NCBI RefSeq assembly: GCF_010993965.1
Contig: NZ_WIXM01000010.1
Coordinates: forward strand, 1 to 64,000
Direction: 5' to 3'
Length of the DNA: 64,000 nucleotides
Source: Gracilibacillus sp. YIM 98692
Lineage (GTDB): Bacteria > Bacillota > Bacilli > Bacillales > Amphibacillaceae
Part shown: positions 24,262 to 32,421 of the stretch, in pieces
Layout: the number at the start of each line of letters is the position of its first letter
Position numbering within the stretch: the first letter of the stretch is position 1
Program-made: the position numbers and the translations under genes
The notes under the pieces: model-generated
What the model was told of the DNA's origin: nothing
The model's input: only the letters and a program-made list of their open reading frames with translations
Database searches by the model: none

Positions 24262-24357
24262 GATGGCTCAGCCCTGCAAAACGGTAGCGGGGAAAAGCCA
24301 TCTTATCGCATCAAAGTTTCCAGCCCTACAATCGATAGCGGGGAAAGAAACAATGTT
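24262..24357 (+). repeat. Two related hairpins with a shared core and different outer stems
   Basis: CAGCCCTGCAAAACGGTAG then CGGGGAAA (from 24269) and CAGCCCTACAATCGATAG then CGGGGAAA (from about 24317) share their core. The first is enclosed by AGATGGCT/AGCCATCT and the second by GTTTC/GAAAC, so the outer stems differ in sequence yet both pair. This suggests a structured RNA or an element with conserved folding. No gene follows closely on the plus strand. Confidence 0.5.
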
Positions 24358-24457
24358 TATATATAATATCTACATAATTAGATTATAACTTTTATATCTT
24401 ATTGTCAAAAACAAAAATTGTTACCTTTTCTTCGATGGTTTTATACTGTATTGTATA

Positions 24458-24601
24458 GAAGAACAAGATCTTAAACCAATAGATAGCTACAATCCGAGTG
24501 ATCTCGTGTTAATTTCTTTGAATGATGTACATTATAAATTTGTGAAGGAGAGACTTTTGAACAAAGGGTTAAATTCTAATCGACTTTTGTTATCTCTTTG
24601 A
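24458..24601 (+). pseudogene. Unrecognised C-terminal gene fragment
   Basis: An open frame without start reads DLKPIDSYNPSDLVLISLND and HYKFVKERLLNKGLNSNRLL before TGA 24599-24601. It looks like the end of a Rossmann-like domain. Its last 26 bases overlap the 3' end of a small gene on the other strand. Confidence 0.35.
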
Positions 24602-24722
24602 CCTCTTCTTCCCATTTTTTTATAGCTTCGAGTCGTTCTTTATGCTGTTTTACTAGAATGTCTTTCATATTTGGCAGTTCTTTTGTTGTTATTGGCAAAT
24701 AAAGAATTTTTTTGTCACTCAT
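24576..24722 (-). CDS. Small hypothetical protein, 48 residues
   Basis: ATG 24722 follows AAGGAGG by six bases, one of the best ribosome sites in the window. The product reads MSDKKILYLPITTKELPNMK and then a charged, probably helical part ending EEVKEITKVD. No family recognised. There is no signal peptide or membrane segment. Confidence 0.55.
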   Translation of the reverse strand: MSDKKILYLPITTKELPNMKDILVKQHKERLEAIKKWEEEVKEITKVD

Positions 24723-25165
24723 TTGTTCGCCTCCTTAGTTGCAAAGAATACATTATTTGTATTGTTTTTGTATGTTCCTATTCACTTCTAATTTACCCTA
24801 ATTTTTAATGTTTAAAACGTTGCTGTCTACCGTAGAGATAAATGACGTCATGTCCTTTGATTAAGTTTATTTATAGTTTAGCTTTGGAAAACGTTTTAAC
24901 TATGTATGAGGATTCATTTTTTGACGGGGTAGGTTGTATGAGCTCATCTTTTCACTTGTTTTTCTCCTAATATTTTATGTTTTAAATTTAAAAAAATACA
25001 TTAATTTCCCTTGCTTGTTACTTCCACTTTGTCGAATAATGGTGATCACTTTCAACAGTACGTGGATAGACGATTATGCATCAACTAAAAATCGCTAGAC
25101 ACTTCTTCCTATAAATTTCGATTATAGTATCGAAAAAATCTATTATTTTTAGGGAGGGTGTCTTT
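24723..25165. other. Intergenic stretch with dispersed repeat copy 12
   Basis: Dispersed repeat copy 12 (CCTTGCTTGTTACTTCC with tail ACTTTGTCGAATAATGG) lies at 25010-25043. I see no gene. The last 20 bases hold the ribosome site of the next gene (AGGGAGGGTG). Confidence 0.5.
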
Positions 25166-25672
25166 ATGGCGAGACCAATGAAGCAGGGTGTGGATTATTT
25201 TCCGTTGGATGTGCATTTGGATGATAAGTTCAAGTTTGTGGAAATCAAATTCGGATTAAAAGGATTTTCGATGGTGATTAAATTAATGCAGAAGATTTAT
25301 TCACAAGGGTATTGGTGTAGGTGGACGGAGGATGAGGTTTTATTATTTGCGCATGAGGCGAGAGCGGATGTGGAGTTCGTGGAACAAGTCGTGGAAGAAT
25401 GCTTGAAGCGAAATATTTTTGATCGCAGCAAATATGAAACTTTTCGCATTTTGACATCTAGAGGAATTCAAAAGCGTTATAAAGCAATGGTGAAAAGAGG
25501 AGAAGGTGTTGAAGTAATAGAGGATTATTTGTTGATGGAGGAGAGGGTGTCGCAAGAAGCAAAGAGTAACAAGAATGGTGAGGAAACAGAAGACATGAGT
25601 ATTGAAAAAGTTAATGACGACATAAATAAACAAAGTAAAGAAAAGGAAAGTAAAGGAAAGCAAAGTAAATAA
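25166..25672 (+). CDS. DUF4373-type (Lin1244/Lin1753-like) phage-associated protein
   Basis: A 168-residue protein. Residues 1-95 (GVDYFPLDVHLDDKFKFVEI, GLKGFSMVIKLMQKIYSQGY) match the DUF4373 N-terminal domain found at the front of phage replication/DnaD-like proteins. The C-terminal third is low-complexity Lys/Ser/Glu/Asn (ending ESKGKQSK) and lacks a DnaD domain. No other phage gene adjoins it. A 100-bp piece of this gene (25432-25527) reappears at 33729-33838. Confidence 0.75.
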   Translation: MARPMKQGVDYFPLDVHLDDKFKFVEIKFGLKGFSMVIKLMQKIYSQGYWCRWTEDEVLLFAHEARADVEFVEQVVEECLKRNIFDRSKYETFRILTSRGIQKRYKAMVKRGEGVEVIEDYLLMEERVSQEAKSNKNGEETEDMSIEKVNDDINKQSKEKESKGKQSK

Positions 25673-25752
25673 GAACAAATTAAAGCAAAAGAAAGTAATG
25701 ATTTACATAAGAAGAATAATACGCGCACGCTTTTGGTCTAGAGCAATTATCA

Positions 25753-25865
25753 GATGATGTTTCCTTCTATAAGATTGCTGTATGTGATGAGGGAATCGGA
25801 TATGGATTTTAGTGGTTGATCGTATGGGGTGGGGGTTCTGCTTTTGGTGGATTGGTGTTGTGGAG
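25753..25865. repeat. Second dispersed repeat family, copy 2
   Basis: GATGATGTTTCC then GGGAATCGGATATGGATTTT and AGTGGTTGATCGTATGG, parallel to 19131-19235 and 36691-36780. Confidence 0.65.
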
Positions 25866-25888
25866 CGTGCGGCTAGCTCTTTTAAAAA

Positions 25889-25946
25889 AACAAAAAACTC
25901 AAGACAAAGTTAGTGGTTAACTTTTATCCTGAGTCTTGTTTTTGAG
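25889..25946. terminator. Bidirectional terminator
   Basis: Nested stems CAAGAC/GTCTTG and AAAGTTA/TAACTTT, with T runs on both sides (TTTTT on plus; TTTTTTGTTTTTTT on minus). It should end the aldo/keto reductase transcript from the minus strand. Confidence 0.65.
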
Positions 25947-26008
25947 TGGGAATTGTTGAAATCAGCACTGAAGAATTACACCTATGTTTGTTAAATAATT
26001 TATTGGAA

Positions 26009-27058
26009 TTAAAAGATTCTACTATTTACTCGAGTTTCATAATAATCTGGATTTGAGCCTAATTTGTCTAAAATAGGTTTTGTTATTTCATTTAAGCGTT
26101 GAATTATTTTATCATCCAATTTTAAATAAGCAGCTTGAACATTGAGGTCTAAATGTTTTTTTGTACGTGAACCGGCAACTACTGTGGAGATTCTTTGATC
26201 TGATATAGTCCACGCCAATGCCAATTCAATAATATGAACACCCAATTCATTTGCAATGTCTTGTATTTCAGGAAGAGCTCGTGTTATTTCTTCTTCAGCT
26301 CCTTTCTCCCTATGTCTAGTCCCTTCACCACGTAGATAATGGAAATGTCTTGACCTTGCTTGCATAGGTTTTACTTCATCTAAATTTTTATATTTTCCCG
26401 TTAATAATCCTTGCTGTAACGGCATGTAACCAATTACACCTACATTATTTTCTTCACAATTTGGTAAAATATCCTTTTCAATTCCTCTAGAAAAAAGGTT
26501 ATAAGGAAGTTCATTGCATAAGAAAGGAATATTGGTTGACCGGACTTCTTGCATTTGATTTATACCGTGATTACTAATACCTATATATCTAATTTTCCCT
26601 TCCTTCCTTAATTGATTTAATGTTTCAAAAGCTAATTGAATATTAGGAGAGGTATTTATAATCTCTTCATCGTCAGTAAAATGACGAATAGAATGTGAAT
26701 GAATGGGCCAATGTAACATATAAAGGTCAATATAATCGGTTTGTAATCTTTTTAAACTATTTTCACATGCTTTCTTAATAGAAGATGGATAAGCCTGAGC
26801 AGGATTAAATTTAGTTCCTATAATAGCTTGTTCTCTTTTGTTTTTTAAAGCAATACCTAGAGATTTTTCACTCTCGCCATTATTATATACTTCTGCTGTA
26901 TCAAAGTAATTTATGCCAAGATCAAGCGCTTCACCAACAATTGTATTGACATCATTTTGACTTTGATCTCCCCAATATGTTCCACCGCCATATTGCCAAC
27001 ATCCCATACCTAAAACACTAACCATTAAGTTTGAGTTTCCAAGTCGCCTTTTTTCCAT
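26009..27058 (-). CDS. Aldo/keto reductase
   Basis: A 349-residue (beta/alpha)8 NADPH oxidoreductase. The tetrad is visible: Asp in NYFDTAEVY, the Tyr of the same segment, Lys in IIGTKFNP and His in YMLHWPIH. The longer-than-usual chain resembles the Kv-beta/YajO-type group. It is transcribed away from the AraC gene at 27141 and shares the intergenic region, so it is probably under that regulator's control. Likely substrate: an aldose of the lyxose/TRAP locus (inference). Confidence 0.88.
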   Translation of the reverse strand: MEKRRLGNSNLMVSVLGMGCWQYGGGTYWGDQSQNDVNTIVGEALDLGINYFDTAEVYNNGESEKSLGIALKNKREQAIIGTKFNPAQAYPSSIKKACENSLKRLQTDYIDLYMLHWPIHSHSIRHFTDDEEIINTSPNIQLAFETLNQLRKEGKIRYIGISNHGINQMQEVRSTNIPFLCNELPYNLFSRGIEKDILPNCEENNVGVIGYMPLQQGLLTGKYKNLDEVKPMQARSRHFHYLRGEGTRHREKGAEEEITRALPEIQDIANELGVHIIELALAWTISDQRISTVVAGSRTKKHLDLNVQAAYLKLDDKIIQRLNEITKPILDKLGSNPDYYETRVNSRIF

Positions 27059-27140
27059 GACACAACCTCCTTAAATTTTTCCATGATAAATCATAGAAAC
27101 AGTGATAAAATGATAATTAATAATGAAAGTGGGGAAAAAA

Positions 27141-28031
27141 ATGGTTGAACAATTAAGAGACAGTCACCTTCGTACATTATGGATTTCACGGATAGATTAC
27201 CGAGAAAATAGTGGCGTTAATACACATACCCATGAAGATTTTTTTCAATTAATTGTAATTATAGATGGTGAAGGTTCTATCAATATTGGAAACAAAGAAT
27301 ATTCGATTCTATCTAAATGTTTGTATTTTATTCCTAAGGGAGTACATCATAGTTTCCATTTTACAAAAGATTCAACAACTATAGATTTTAAATTCCAAAT
27401 ACTTTCTGAAAAATTAGAATCACTTGTATATGAAATAGATGTATCTGAACCTTATCTAGTAGGCAGCTTATTAAATAATGTAAAAGAAGTCTTTAAGCTT
27501 TCCATTGATCATTTGCGATACCCAGATCCAATTCTTTTATATAGAATTGAGGTTGAGTTTAAAGCTTTTTTTCTTTCTTATTTACAGGGTAATTCCATGA
27601 TGAAAGAAGACAACGATGGAAAAACTCCCTTAGTTAATCAAGAAATTCATTCTGATTTTCCAATTATTGAATATCTAAATGAGCATCTTCAATCCAAAAT
27701 TAGCTTGGAGGATATTGCGAATCATTTTAACTTTCATCCTCATTATTTAATAGAATTGTTCAGAAAAAAATTAGGAACAACACCTATGAATTTTTTACAA
27801 CAGTTACGAGTTGAGAAATCAAAAGAACACCTTGAATTTACAAATTATACAATCAGTGAAATTGCTGATCTAGTTGGTCTTACAGCTCCATATTTTTCAA
27901 GATTATTCAAAAGTGTAGAAGGTGTTTCTCCAACAGAATATAGAGAGCAATCAAGAAGTGTAATAGGTAAAGACATAGTTCTTGAACAAGACTTCCTTTC
28001 TTATTTAGAAAAGCAACCACCAGTGTTGTAG
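27141..28031 (+). CDS. AraC-family regulator with cupin domain
   Basis: A 296-residue regulator. Residues 20-85 form a cupin (HTHEDFFQLIVIIDGEG, IPKGVHHSFHF), and the C-terminal 100 residues hold two helix-turn-helix motifs (ISLEDIANHFNFHPHYLIEL; ISEIADLVGLTAPYFSRLFK). I choose ATG 27141 with a GTGGGG site over ATG 27123, which has none. It is divergent from the aldo/keto reductase and convergent with the HIT/dehydrogenase pair, and probably controls this sugar locus. Confidence 0.85.
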   Translation: MVEQLRDSHLRTLWISRIDYRENSGVNTHTHEDFFQLIVIIDGEGSINIGNKEYSILSKCLYFIPKGVHHSFHFTKDSTTIDFKFQILSEKLESLVYEIDVSEPYLVGSLLNNVKEVFKLSIDHLRYPDPILLYRIEVEFKAFFLSYLQGNSMMKEDNDGKTPLVNQEIHSDFPIIEYLNEHLQSKISLEDIANHFNFHPHYLIELFRKKLGTTPMNFLQQLRVEKSKEHLEFTNYTISEIADLVGLTAPYFSRLFKSVEGVSPTEYREQSRSVIGKDIVLEQDFLSYLEKQPPVL

Positions 28032-28053
28032 CAATATAATGAATAGCATTAGA

Positions 28054-28097
28054 TTTTAAAAGCTCTTATGAATAGACATAAGAGCTTTTAAAATAAA
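28054..28097. terminator. Bidirectional terminator between convergent genes
   Basis: A perfect 16-bp inverted repeat (TTTAAAAGCTCTTATG / CATAAGAGCTTTTAAA) with short A/T tracts lies between the AraC and HIT genes. Confidence 0.8.
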
Positions 28098-28103
28098 AGT
28101 AAG

Positions 28104-28553
28104 CTATTTCGATCCGTTAGTCATTTTCTCATAATAATTTCTCAACTTGTATACGCGTTCTTTCATAATTTCTTCCTTTTCTTTCACCTTGAATTCTGGA
28201 CTATTAATAAAAGCCTCTCCCCATTCTTTTTTACCTTTATATTTTGGCACAAGATGAAAGTGTAAATGGGAAACTAAGTCACCATAAATAGCATAATTAA
28301 TTTTATCTGCATGAAATATTTCTTTTATTGCTCGCGCAGCATTCGAAATACTTTTCATAAATTGTTTAAGCTCATCATCTGATAGCTCGAAAAGTTCATT
28401 TTTATGTTCATTTAAAGCAACTATACATCTTCCCTTATGTGTTTGATCCTTATTTAAATATAAGGTTGAAATATCATTTGAGTATACTTCTATCATTAGG
28501 TCATGTAATTGTTGGTTTTTGATACAATAAAAGCAATCATGTTGCTTATTCAT
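28104..28553 (-). CDS. HIT-family nucleotide-binding protein
   Basis: A 149-residue histidine-triad protein with the active-site motif HLHFHLVP. A CxxC near the start (CFYCIKN) may bind zinc. HIT proteins hydrolyse or transfer nucleoside phosphates; the GalT-like branch can act on sugar nucleotides. The start at 28553 overlaps the end of the upstream dehydrogenase by eight bases, so both are in one operon. Confidence 0.85.
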   Translation of the reverse strand: MNKQHDCFYCIKNQQLHDLMIEVYSNDISTLYLNKDQTHKGRCIVALNEHKNELFELSDDELKQFMKSISNAARAIKEIFHADKINYAIYGDLVSHLHFHLVPKYKGKKEWGEAFINSPEFKVKEKEEIMKERVYKLRNYYEKMTNGSK

Positions 28554-29610
28554 TTTTATTCGAATCCTTTTCACTGCTGCTATCTGGTTCGCAATCAATC
28601 ATAACGTGAATGGTATCGCCTTTATGACTATTACGTGTTTTAAAAGCTTCATTTACACGACTTAATGGATAGATATGTGTAATAGTTTCTTTAGTATTTA
28701 CAAGGCCATCTAATACAAGTTGTAAACCTTGGTCAAAGTATTTACGATTGTCAATATCACGCTTCGGCTCTGTAGATAGAATTTCTAAACGTTTCTTATG
28801 GACTTTAAAGAAATCAACGGGTTTATGACAAGTGCCAATACAACCATACATTACAATACGTCCATTTTGTGCGGCTGAGTCAATGGCGTCGACCATTCCA
28901 TCACCTTCAAGTAAGCAGGGATAAACAACATCAAAACCATCTGGGAAATCCTTTCCTACAATGTCCATTGTATTTGCATCCTTTGAAGGTAACTTATAAG
29001 TATGCGTTGCACCATACTTTTTGGCTAGTTCTAACTTTTCGTCAAATAAATCTGTCACAACTAGATTACGAGGACTATATAGGCTGAGCACTTGTGTCAA
29101 TGCAAGTCCACTTACCCCTTGCCCCATTATCAGGACAGTTTTGTTTGGCGAAATATCCCCTAGTTCAGCTGCAGAAACTAGTGCTGGTAGAACTTCCACT
29201 AAGGAACCTTCAATTAGAGGAAATTCTTTTGGAAGAGCCTTTACTGAGAACGGATTACAGCAAACATATTCAGCAAATGCCCCCCATACATATCGTAAAG
29301 CAACATGATCCCCTTCTTTTAATCCAATTACATTCTCTCCAACTTTATCAATAACTCCAGCAACCTCATGTCCAAGTCGAGTAGGATAAGATATAAATTC
29401 AGGATCACGTTCACCACGATAAACTTCTACGTCACTACCACAAATCCCAACCCATCTTACTTTAATTCTAACCTCTTCTGGCTTAGGCTCAGGAATTTTG
29501 GCATATTTAACATCAATTTCCCCTGGATTTTCCATTACAGCACATAACTGTGTTCCCGGTCCATCATGGTCAACCAGTTCCATAGATGGAACCATCATTT
29601 TTCGTACCAT
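28546..29610 (-). CDS. Medium-chain dehydrogenase, zinc alcohol dehydrogenase-like
   Basis: A 354-residue MDR protein. Cys in GICGSDVEVY and GHEVAG supply the catalytic zinc site. The four-Cys structural zinc loop is absent, as in several sugar-dehydrogenase branches. The cofactor motif is MGQGVSGLAL. ATG 29610 follows GGAGGGATTTAT; the 24-base longer reading is less likely. It heads an operon with the HIT gene and has LacI/AraC-type palindromes in the upstream gap. Probably oxidises a sugar or polyol entering through the neighbouring TRAP transporter. Confidence 0.85.
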   Translation of the reverse strand: MVRKMMVPSMELVDHDGPGTQLCAVMENPGEIDVKYAKIPEPKPEEVRIKVRWVGICGSDVEVYRGERDPEFISYPTRLGHEVAGVIDKVGENVIGLKEGDHVALRYVWGAFAEYVCCNPFSVKALPKEFPLIEGSLVEVLPALVSAAELGDISPNKTVLIMGQGVSGLALTQVLSLYSPRNLVVTDLFDEKLELAKKYGATHTYKLPSKDANTMDIVGKDFPDGFDVVYPCLLEGDGMVDAIDSAAQNGRIVMYGCIGTCHKPVDFFKVHKKRLEILSTEPKRDIDNRKYFDQGLQLVLDGLVNTKETITHIYPLSRVNEAFKTRNSHKGDTIHVMIDCEPDSSSEKDSNKNE

Positions 29611-29646
29611 ATATAAATCCCTCCAGTTCTTCAATTATTGGTTAAT

Positions 29647-29670
29647 AGTTGGATGGTATCGTTACCAACT
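29647..29670. promoter_or_regulatory. Palindromic operator upstream of the dehydrogenase
   Basis: AGTTGG (29647-29652) and CCAACT (29665-29670) enclose the palindrome GGTATCGTTACC. The site lies about 37 bases before the dehydrogenase start. Confidence 0.5.
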
Positions 29671-29761
29671 TGTTAGTAGTGTAAGTGAATTTTTTAAAAA
29701 CTTCTATGACTGAAATACACTTTGATTTGTCGAAAATTCATATAATCATTTTTAAAAGTAT

Positions 29762-29783
29762 CGTTACAGTTATAAATGTAACG
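29762..29783. promoter_or_regulatory. Second palindrome in the divergent region
   Basis: CGTTACA / TGTAACG with an 8-base gap; the half-site shares ATCGTTAC with the first operator. Apart from these and the cre site, the 470-base gap 29611-30079 shows no gene. Confidence 0.45.
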
Positions 29784-30024
29784 TTGATTTCCCAAGCGAA
29801 TCTATATAATATTCCGTAATAATAAACGCTTTTAATTCGGTTTATATAAAGATCATTATTAAATAATAGATAAGACTTATATTTAAATATGAGTTAATAA
29901 GTAGTTCACTTGAATATGCCCTAATAAAGTGATTAAAACCATTATCCATATGCATTTTTAAAATAAAACAATTTGTATAGGCTGAATTTTAGATAAGAGT
30001 AAATGTATTTTCGATATAGATTTT

Positions 30025-30038
30025 TGTATACGCTTTCT
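30025..30038 (+). promoter_or_regulatory. Possible cre site upstream of the lyxose isomerase gene
   Basis: TGTATACGCTTTCT has the cre core (A-x-CG-C-T) and lies about 40 bases before the start codon. Confidence 0.45.
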
Positions 30039-30079
30039 TTAAAATACAAATTAACTTCAACGAAAAAAGGAGGTAAAAC

Positions 30080-30625
30080 ATGATAACAAGAAAAGAGTTT
30101 ACTCAAACTCGTGATGAAGCAATAAGTTATCTTTCAAAAACAGGAGTTGTACTTAGAAAAGATGAAATGGATAACTTTGAAGTTGCTGATTTTGGATTAG
30201 GTAGAATTCGAGAAATTGGTTTGCAACTGATTGTTTATGTTAATACTGAACGTCATTGTGCAAAAGAGCTAGTGTTATTACCAAAACAAACATGTCCGCA
30301 GCACTGGCATCCGCCAATTGGGGAGTTGCCAGGTAAAGAAGAAACATTTCGGTGCCGTTATGGTACAGTGTACTTATATCTTCCGGGACCAAAAACAGAA
30401 AATCCTAAAGCTATTGTTCCAAAAGGTAGAGAAGATTACTATACAATCTGGAATGAGGTTATATTGAAACCGGGAGAACAATATACGATCCCGCCAAATA
30501 CTCCTCATTGGTTTCAGGCAGGAGAAGAGGGGGCGGTTGTATCAGAATTTTCTACAAAAAGTACGGATGAATTGGATCAATTTACTGCTCCTGATATAAA
30601 TAGAGTCCCTGAAGATTTGAATTAA
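30080..30625 (+). CDS. D-lyxose isomerase (YdaE-like cupin)
   Basis: The 181-residue cupin carries the D-lyxose ketol-isomerase signature CPQHWHPPIGELPGKEETFR, with two metal His and Glu, and the second cupin motif around IPPNTPHWFQAG with the last His. These enzymes convert D-lyxose to D-xylulose and also act on D-mannose. The length is near that of B. subtilis YdaE (about 167). AAAGGAGG precedes the ATG. It is the first gene before a complete TRAP transporter, suggesting that the imported molecule is a free pentose or related sugar, unusual cargo for TRAP systems. Confidence 0.85.
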   Translation: MITRKEFTQTRDEAISYLSKTGVVLRKDEMDNFEVADFGLGRIREIGLQLIVYVNTERHCAKELVLLPKQTCPQHWHPPIGELPGKEETFRCRYGTVYLYLPGPKTENPKAIVPKGREDYYTIWNEVILKPGEQYTIPPNTPHWFQAGEEGAVVSEFSTKSTDELDQFTAPDINRVPEDLN

Positions 30626-30642
30626 TAATAGAATAGGTATTT

Positions 30643-30656
30643 TGGAAACGCTTTTT
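30643..30656 (+). promoter_or_regulatory. cre site before the TRAP transporter genes
   Basis: TGGAAACGCTTTTT fits the cre pattern and lies between the isomerase and the binding protein, so TRAP expression may respond to CcpA separately. Confidence 0.5.
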
Positions 30657-30712
30657 GGTTCGTAAAGCACAGTTTTTAGAACTTCTACTAATATTTATGG
30701 AGGGGAAAATAA

Positions 30713-31798
30713 ATGTTTAATAGAAAAAAATTATTTATCTTTATGATCTTAGGTTTATTAATGATTGTCGCAACAGCTTGTGGATCTAACGCAGCAGGAA
30801 ATTCTGATGATACATCTAATAAAAATGATAGTGATTCACAAAATGAACAGAACGCCGATGAAAATGAGCAAAATAAGCAATCGGATAATGGCGAAACGTA
30901 TACGATTAAAATGGCTACACCAAGTACTCCAAAGGATTCAAATACAATGGCGTTTTTAGAATTTAAAAAGATCGTAGAAGAAGAAACGGATGGACAAATT
31001 CAAGTTGATGTTTTACACAGTGGCCAGTTAGGTGGACATTCTGATTATATTGATGCACTACAAATAGGGTCTATTCAGGCTGCAGAGCTTAGCACGTCTG
31101 TACTTTCAGGAATTCATGATAAATTTATGATCTTTAGTATGCCATATATCGCAAAGAACATGGATCATATGACGGAAGTTGTAAATGGTGAAGTTGGTAA
31201 TCAATTAAGCGATGTACTAGAAGACGAAACAGGCATTCAAATTACCGGTTGGATGGTTCGAGGTGCTCGTAATGTCTATAGCTCCAAAGGACCGATTGAA
31301 ACAGTAGAAGATTTTAAGGGACTAAAAATTCGTGTTATGGAGTCTCCAGCTATGATTGAAGCAATGAATCTCTTAGGCGCAAAACCTACACCGATTGCTG
31401 CGGATGAGCGTTATATGGCACTTCAAACAGGTGTTGTTGATGCAGCAGAAAATAGTGTTGCACTTGTATTAACCGAAAAAGAATATGAAGTAACAGATTA
31501 TATTTCTTTTACGGAACACTTCCTTACACCAAATGTGATTGCGATGAGCTCACAGTTTTTGGATAAATTGCCTGAAGATTTAAGACAAACGGTGCTGGAT
31601 GCAAGCCAGAAAGCCGCAGATTATGCTATTGAAGAAGAAAAAAGACAAATAGACGAATCTGTTGAGAAGCTAAAAGAAAAAGGCATGAAAATAAACAAAA
31701 TTGATGATAAATCTGCTTTTATCGAAGCCGTAAAACCAGTCCATGATGAATATAAAGAACAAATCGGTCAGGATCTATTTGATGCATTTTTAAAATAG
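30713..31798 (+). CDS. TRAP transporter substrate-binding lipoprotein (DctP family)
   Basis: A 361-residue binding protein with a lipobox (IVATAC) and a long Asp/Asn/Glu/Gln linker (about 25-60). The DctP fold follows: VDVLHSGQLGGHSDYIDALQ, GLKIRVMESPAMIEAMNLLG (with the conserved Arg that normally binds an acid group) and ALQTGVVDAAENS. Retention of that Arg argues that the ligand may carry a carboxylate (sugar acid) despite the lyxose isomerase next door. TGGAGGGG is the ribosome site. Confidence 0.9.
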   Translation: MFNRKKLFIFMILGLLMIVATACGSNAAGNSDDTSNKNDSDSQNEQNADENEQNKQSDNGETYTIKMATPSTPKDSNTMAFLEFKKIVEEETDGQIQVDVLHSGQLGGHSDYIDALQIGSIQAAELSTSVLSGIHDKFMIFSMPYIAKNMDHMTEVVNGEVGNQLSDVLEDETGIQITGWMVRGARNVYSSKGPIETVEDFKGLKIRVMESPAMIEAMNLLGAKPTPIAADERYMALQTGVVDAAENSVALVLTEKEYEVTDYISFTEHFLTPNVIAMSSQFLDKLPEDLRQTVLDASQKAADYAIEEEKRQIDESVEKLKEKGMKINKIDDKSAFIEAVKPVHDEYKEQIGQDLFDAFLK

Positions 31799-31810
31799 TT
31801 GTTTATTAAT

Positions 31811-31837
31811 ACAAGGCTGAAATAGGTTCAGCCTTGT
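31811..31837 (+). other. Intercistronic hairpin
   Basis: 11-bp perfect stem ACAAGGCTGAA / TTCAGCCTTGT between the DctP and DctQ genes without a T tract. It probably protects the binding-protein mRNA, as at 8751-8776. Confidence 0.65.
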
Positions 31838-31875
31838 GTTAATTTAACAATAAAAACTTTAAAGGAGTGACCACC

Positions 31876-32364
31876 ATGAAAGCTTTTATTTATGTTTTAT
31901 ACGAATTAATACTTGGAAACATCGTAAAAATTTTAGGAATAAGCTTAGTTATAACGATCTTACTACAAATAGCAGGTCGATTTATTCTCCCGCATCCATT
32001 GTCATGGACAGAGGAATTGGCTCGATTTTTGTTTATTTGGTTTGGTTTTTTAGGTAGTGTCATTACATTAAAAAGAAAGATGCATCTTGGGATTGAAATT
32101 CTTTATCAAAAATTTACGGGTAGGAATAAAAAAATGCTCGATACAATCATCCAAATGTTTATTATTTTGTTTGGTGTGATTCTTTTCATAAACGGCTTGA
32201 AATTAGTGGAGATTGGAAACATTCAAAAGTCACCGGTAATGAGATGGCCGATGTCTTATTTTTATTCAGCAATTCCAGTTACAGGGCTTTTAATTTTGAT
32301 TTATAGTTTGTTTAGTCTTGTTAAAATTTTTCAAAATACATCTGAGCAAGATAAAAAGGTTTAA
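31876..32364 (+). CDS. TRAP transporter small permease (DctQ)
   Basis: A 162-residue membrane protein with four hydrophobic segments and the DctQ motif SWTEELARFLFIWFGFLGS. ATG 31876 stands eight bases after AAAGGAG; the reading from GTG 31867 overlaps that site. Works with the DctP and DctM proteins on either side. Confidence 0.9.
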   Translation: MKAFIYVLYELILGNIVKILGISLVITILLQIAGRFILPHPLSWTEELARFLFIWFGFLGSVITLKRKMHLGIEILYQKFTGRNKKMLDTIIQMFIILFGVILFINGLKLVEIGNIQKSPVMRWPMSYFYSAIPVTGLLILIYSLFSLVKIFQNTSEQDKKV

Positions 32365-32421
32365 TACCAATATATTTAAGAACGCTAAGAGTTTACATAA
32401 AAATGAAAGAAGGGATAAAAA

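Noticed and set aside
24158-24388. Plus-strand ORF across the twin hairpins, and the idea that they are a CRISPR array
   Set aside because: The ORF has no ribosome site and simply spans repeats. For CRISPR there are only two imperfect units of unequal length, a 20-25 base gap and no cas genes.
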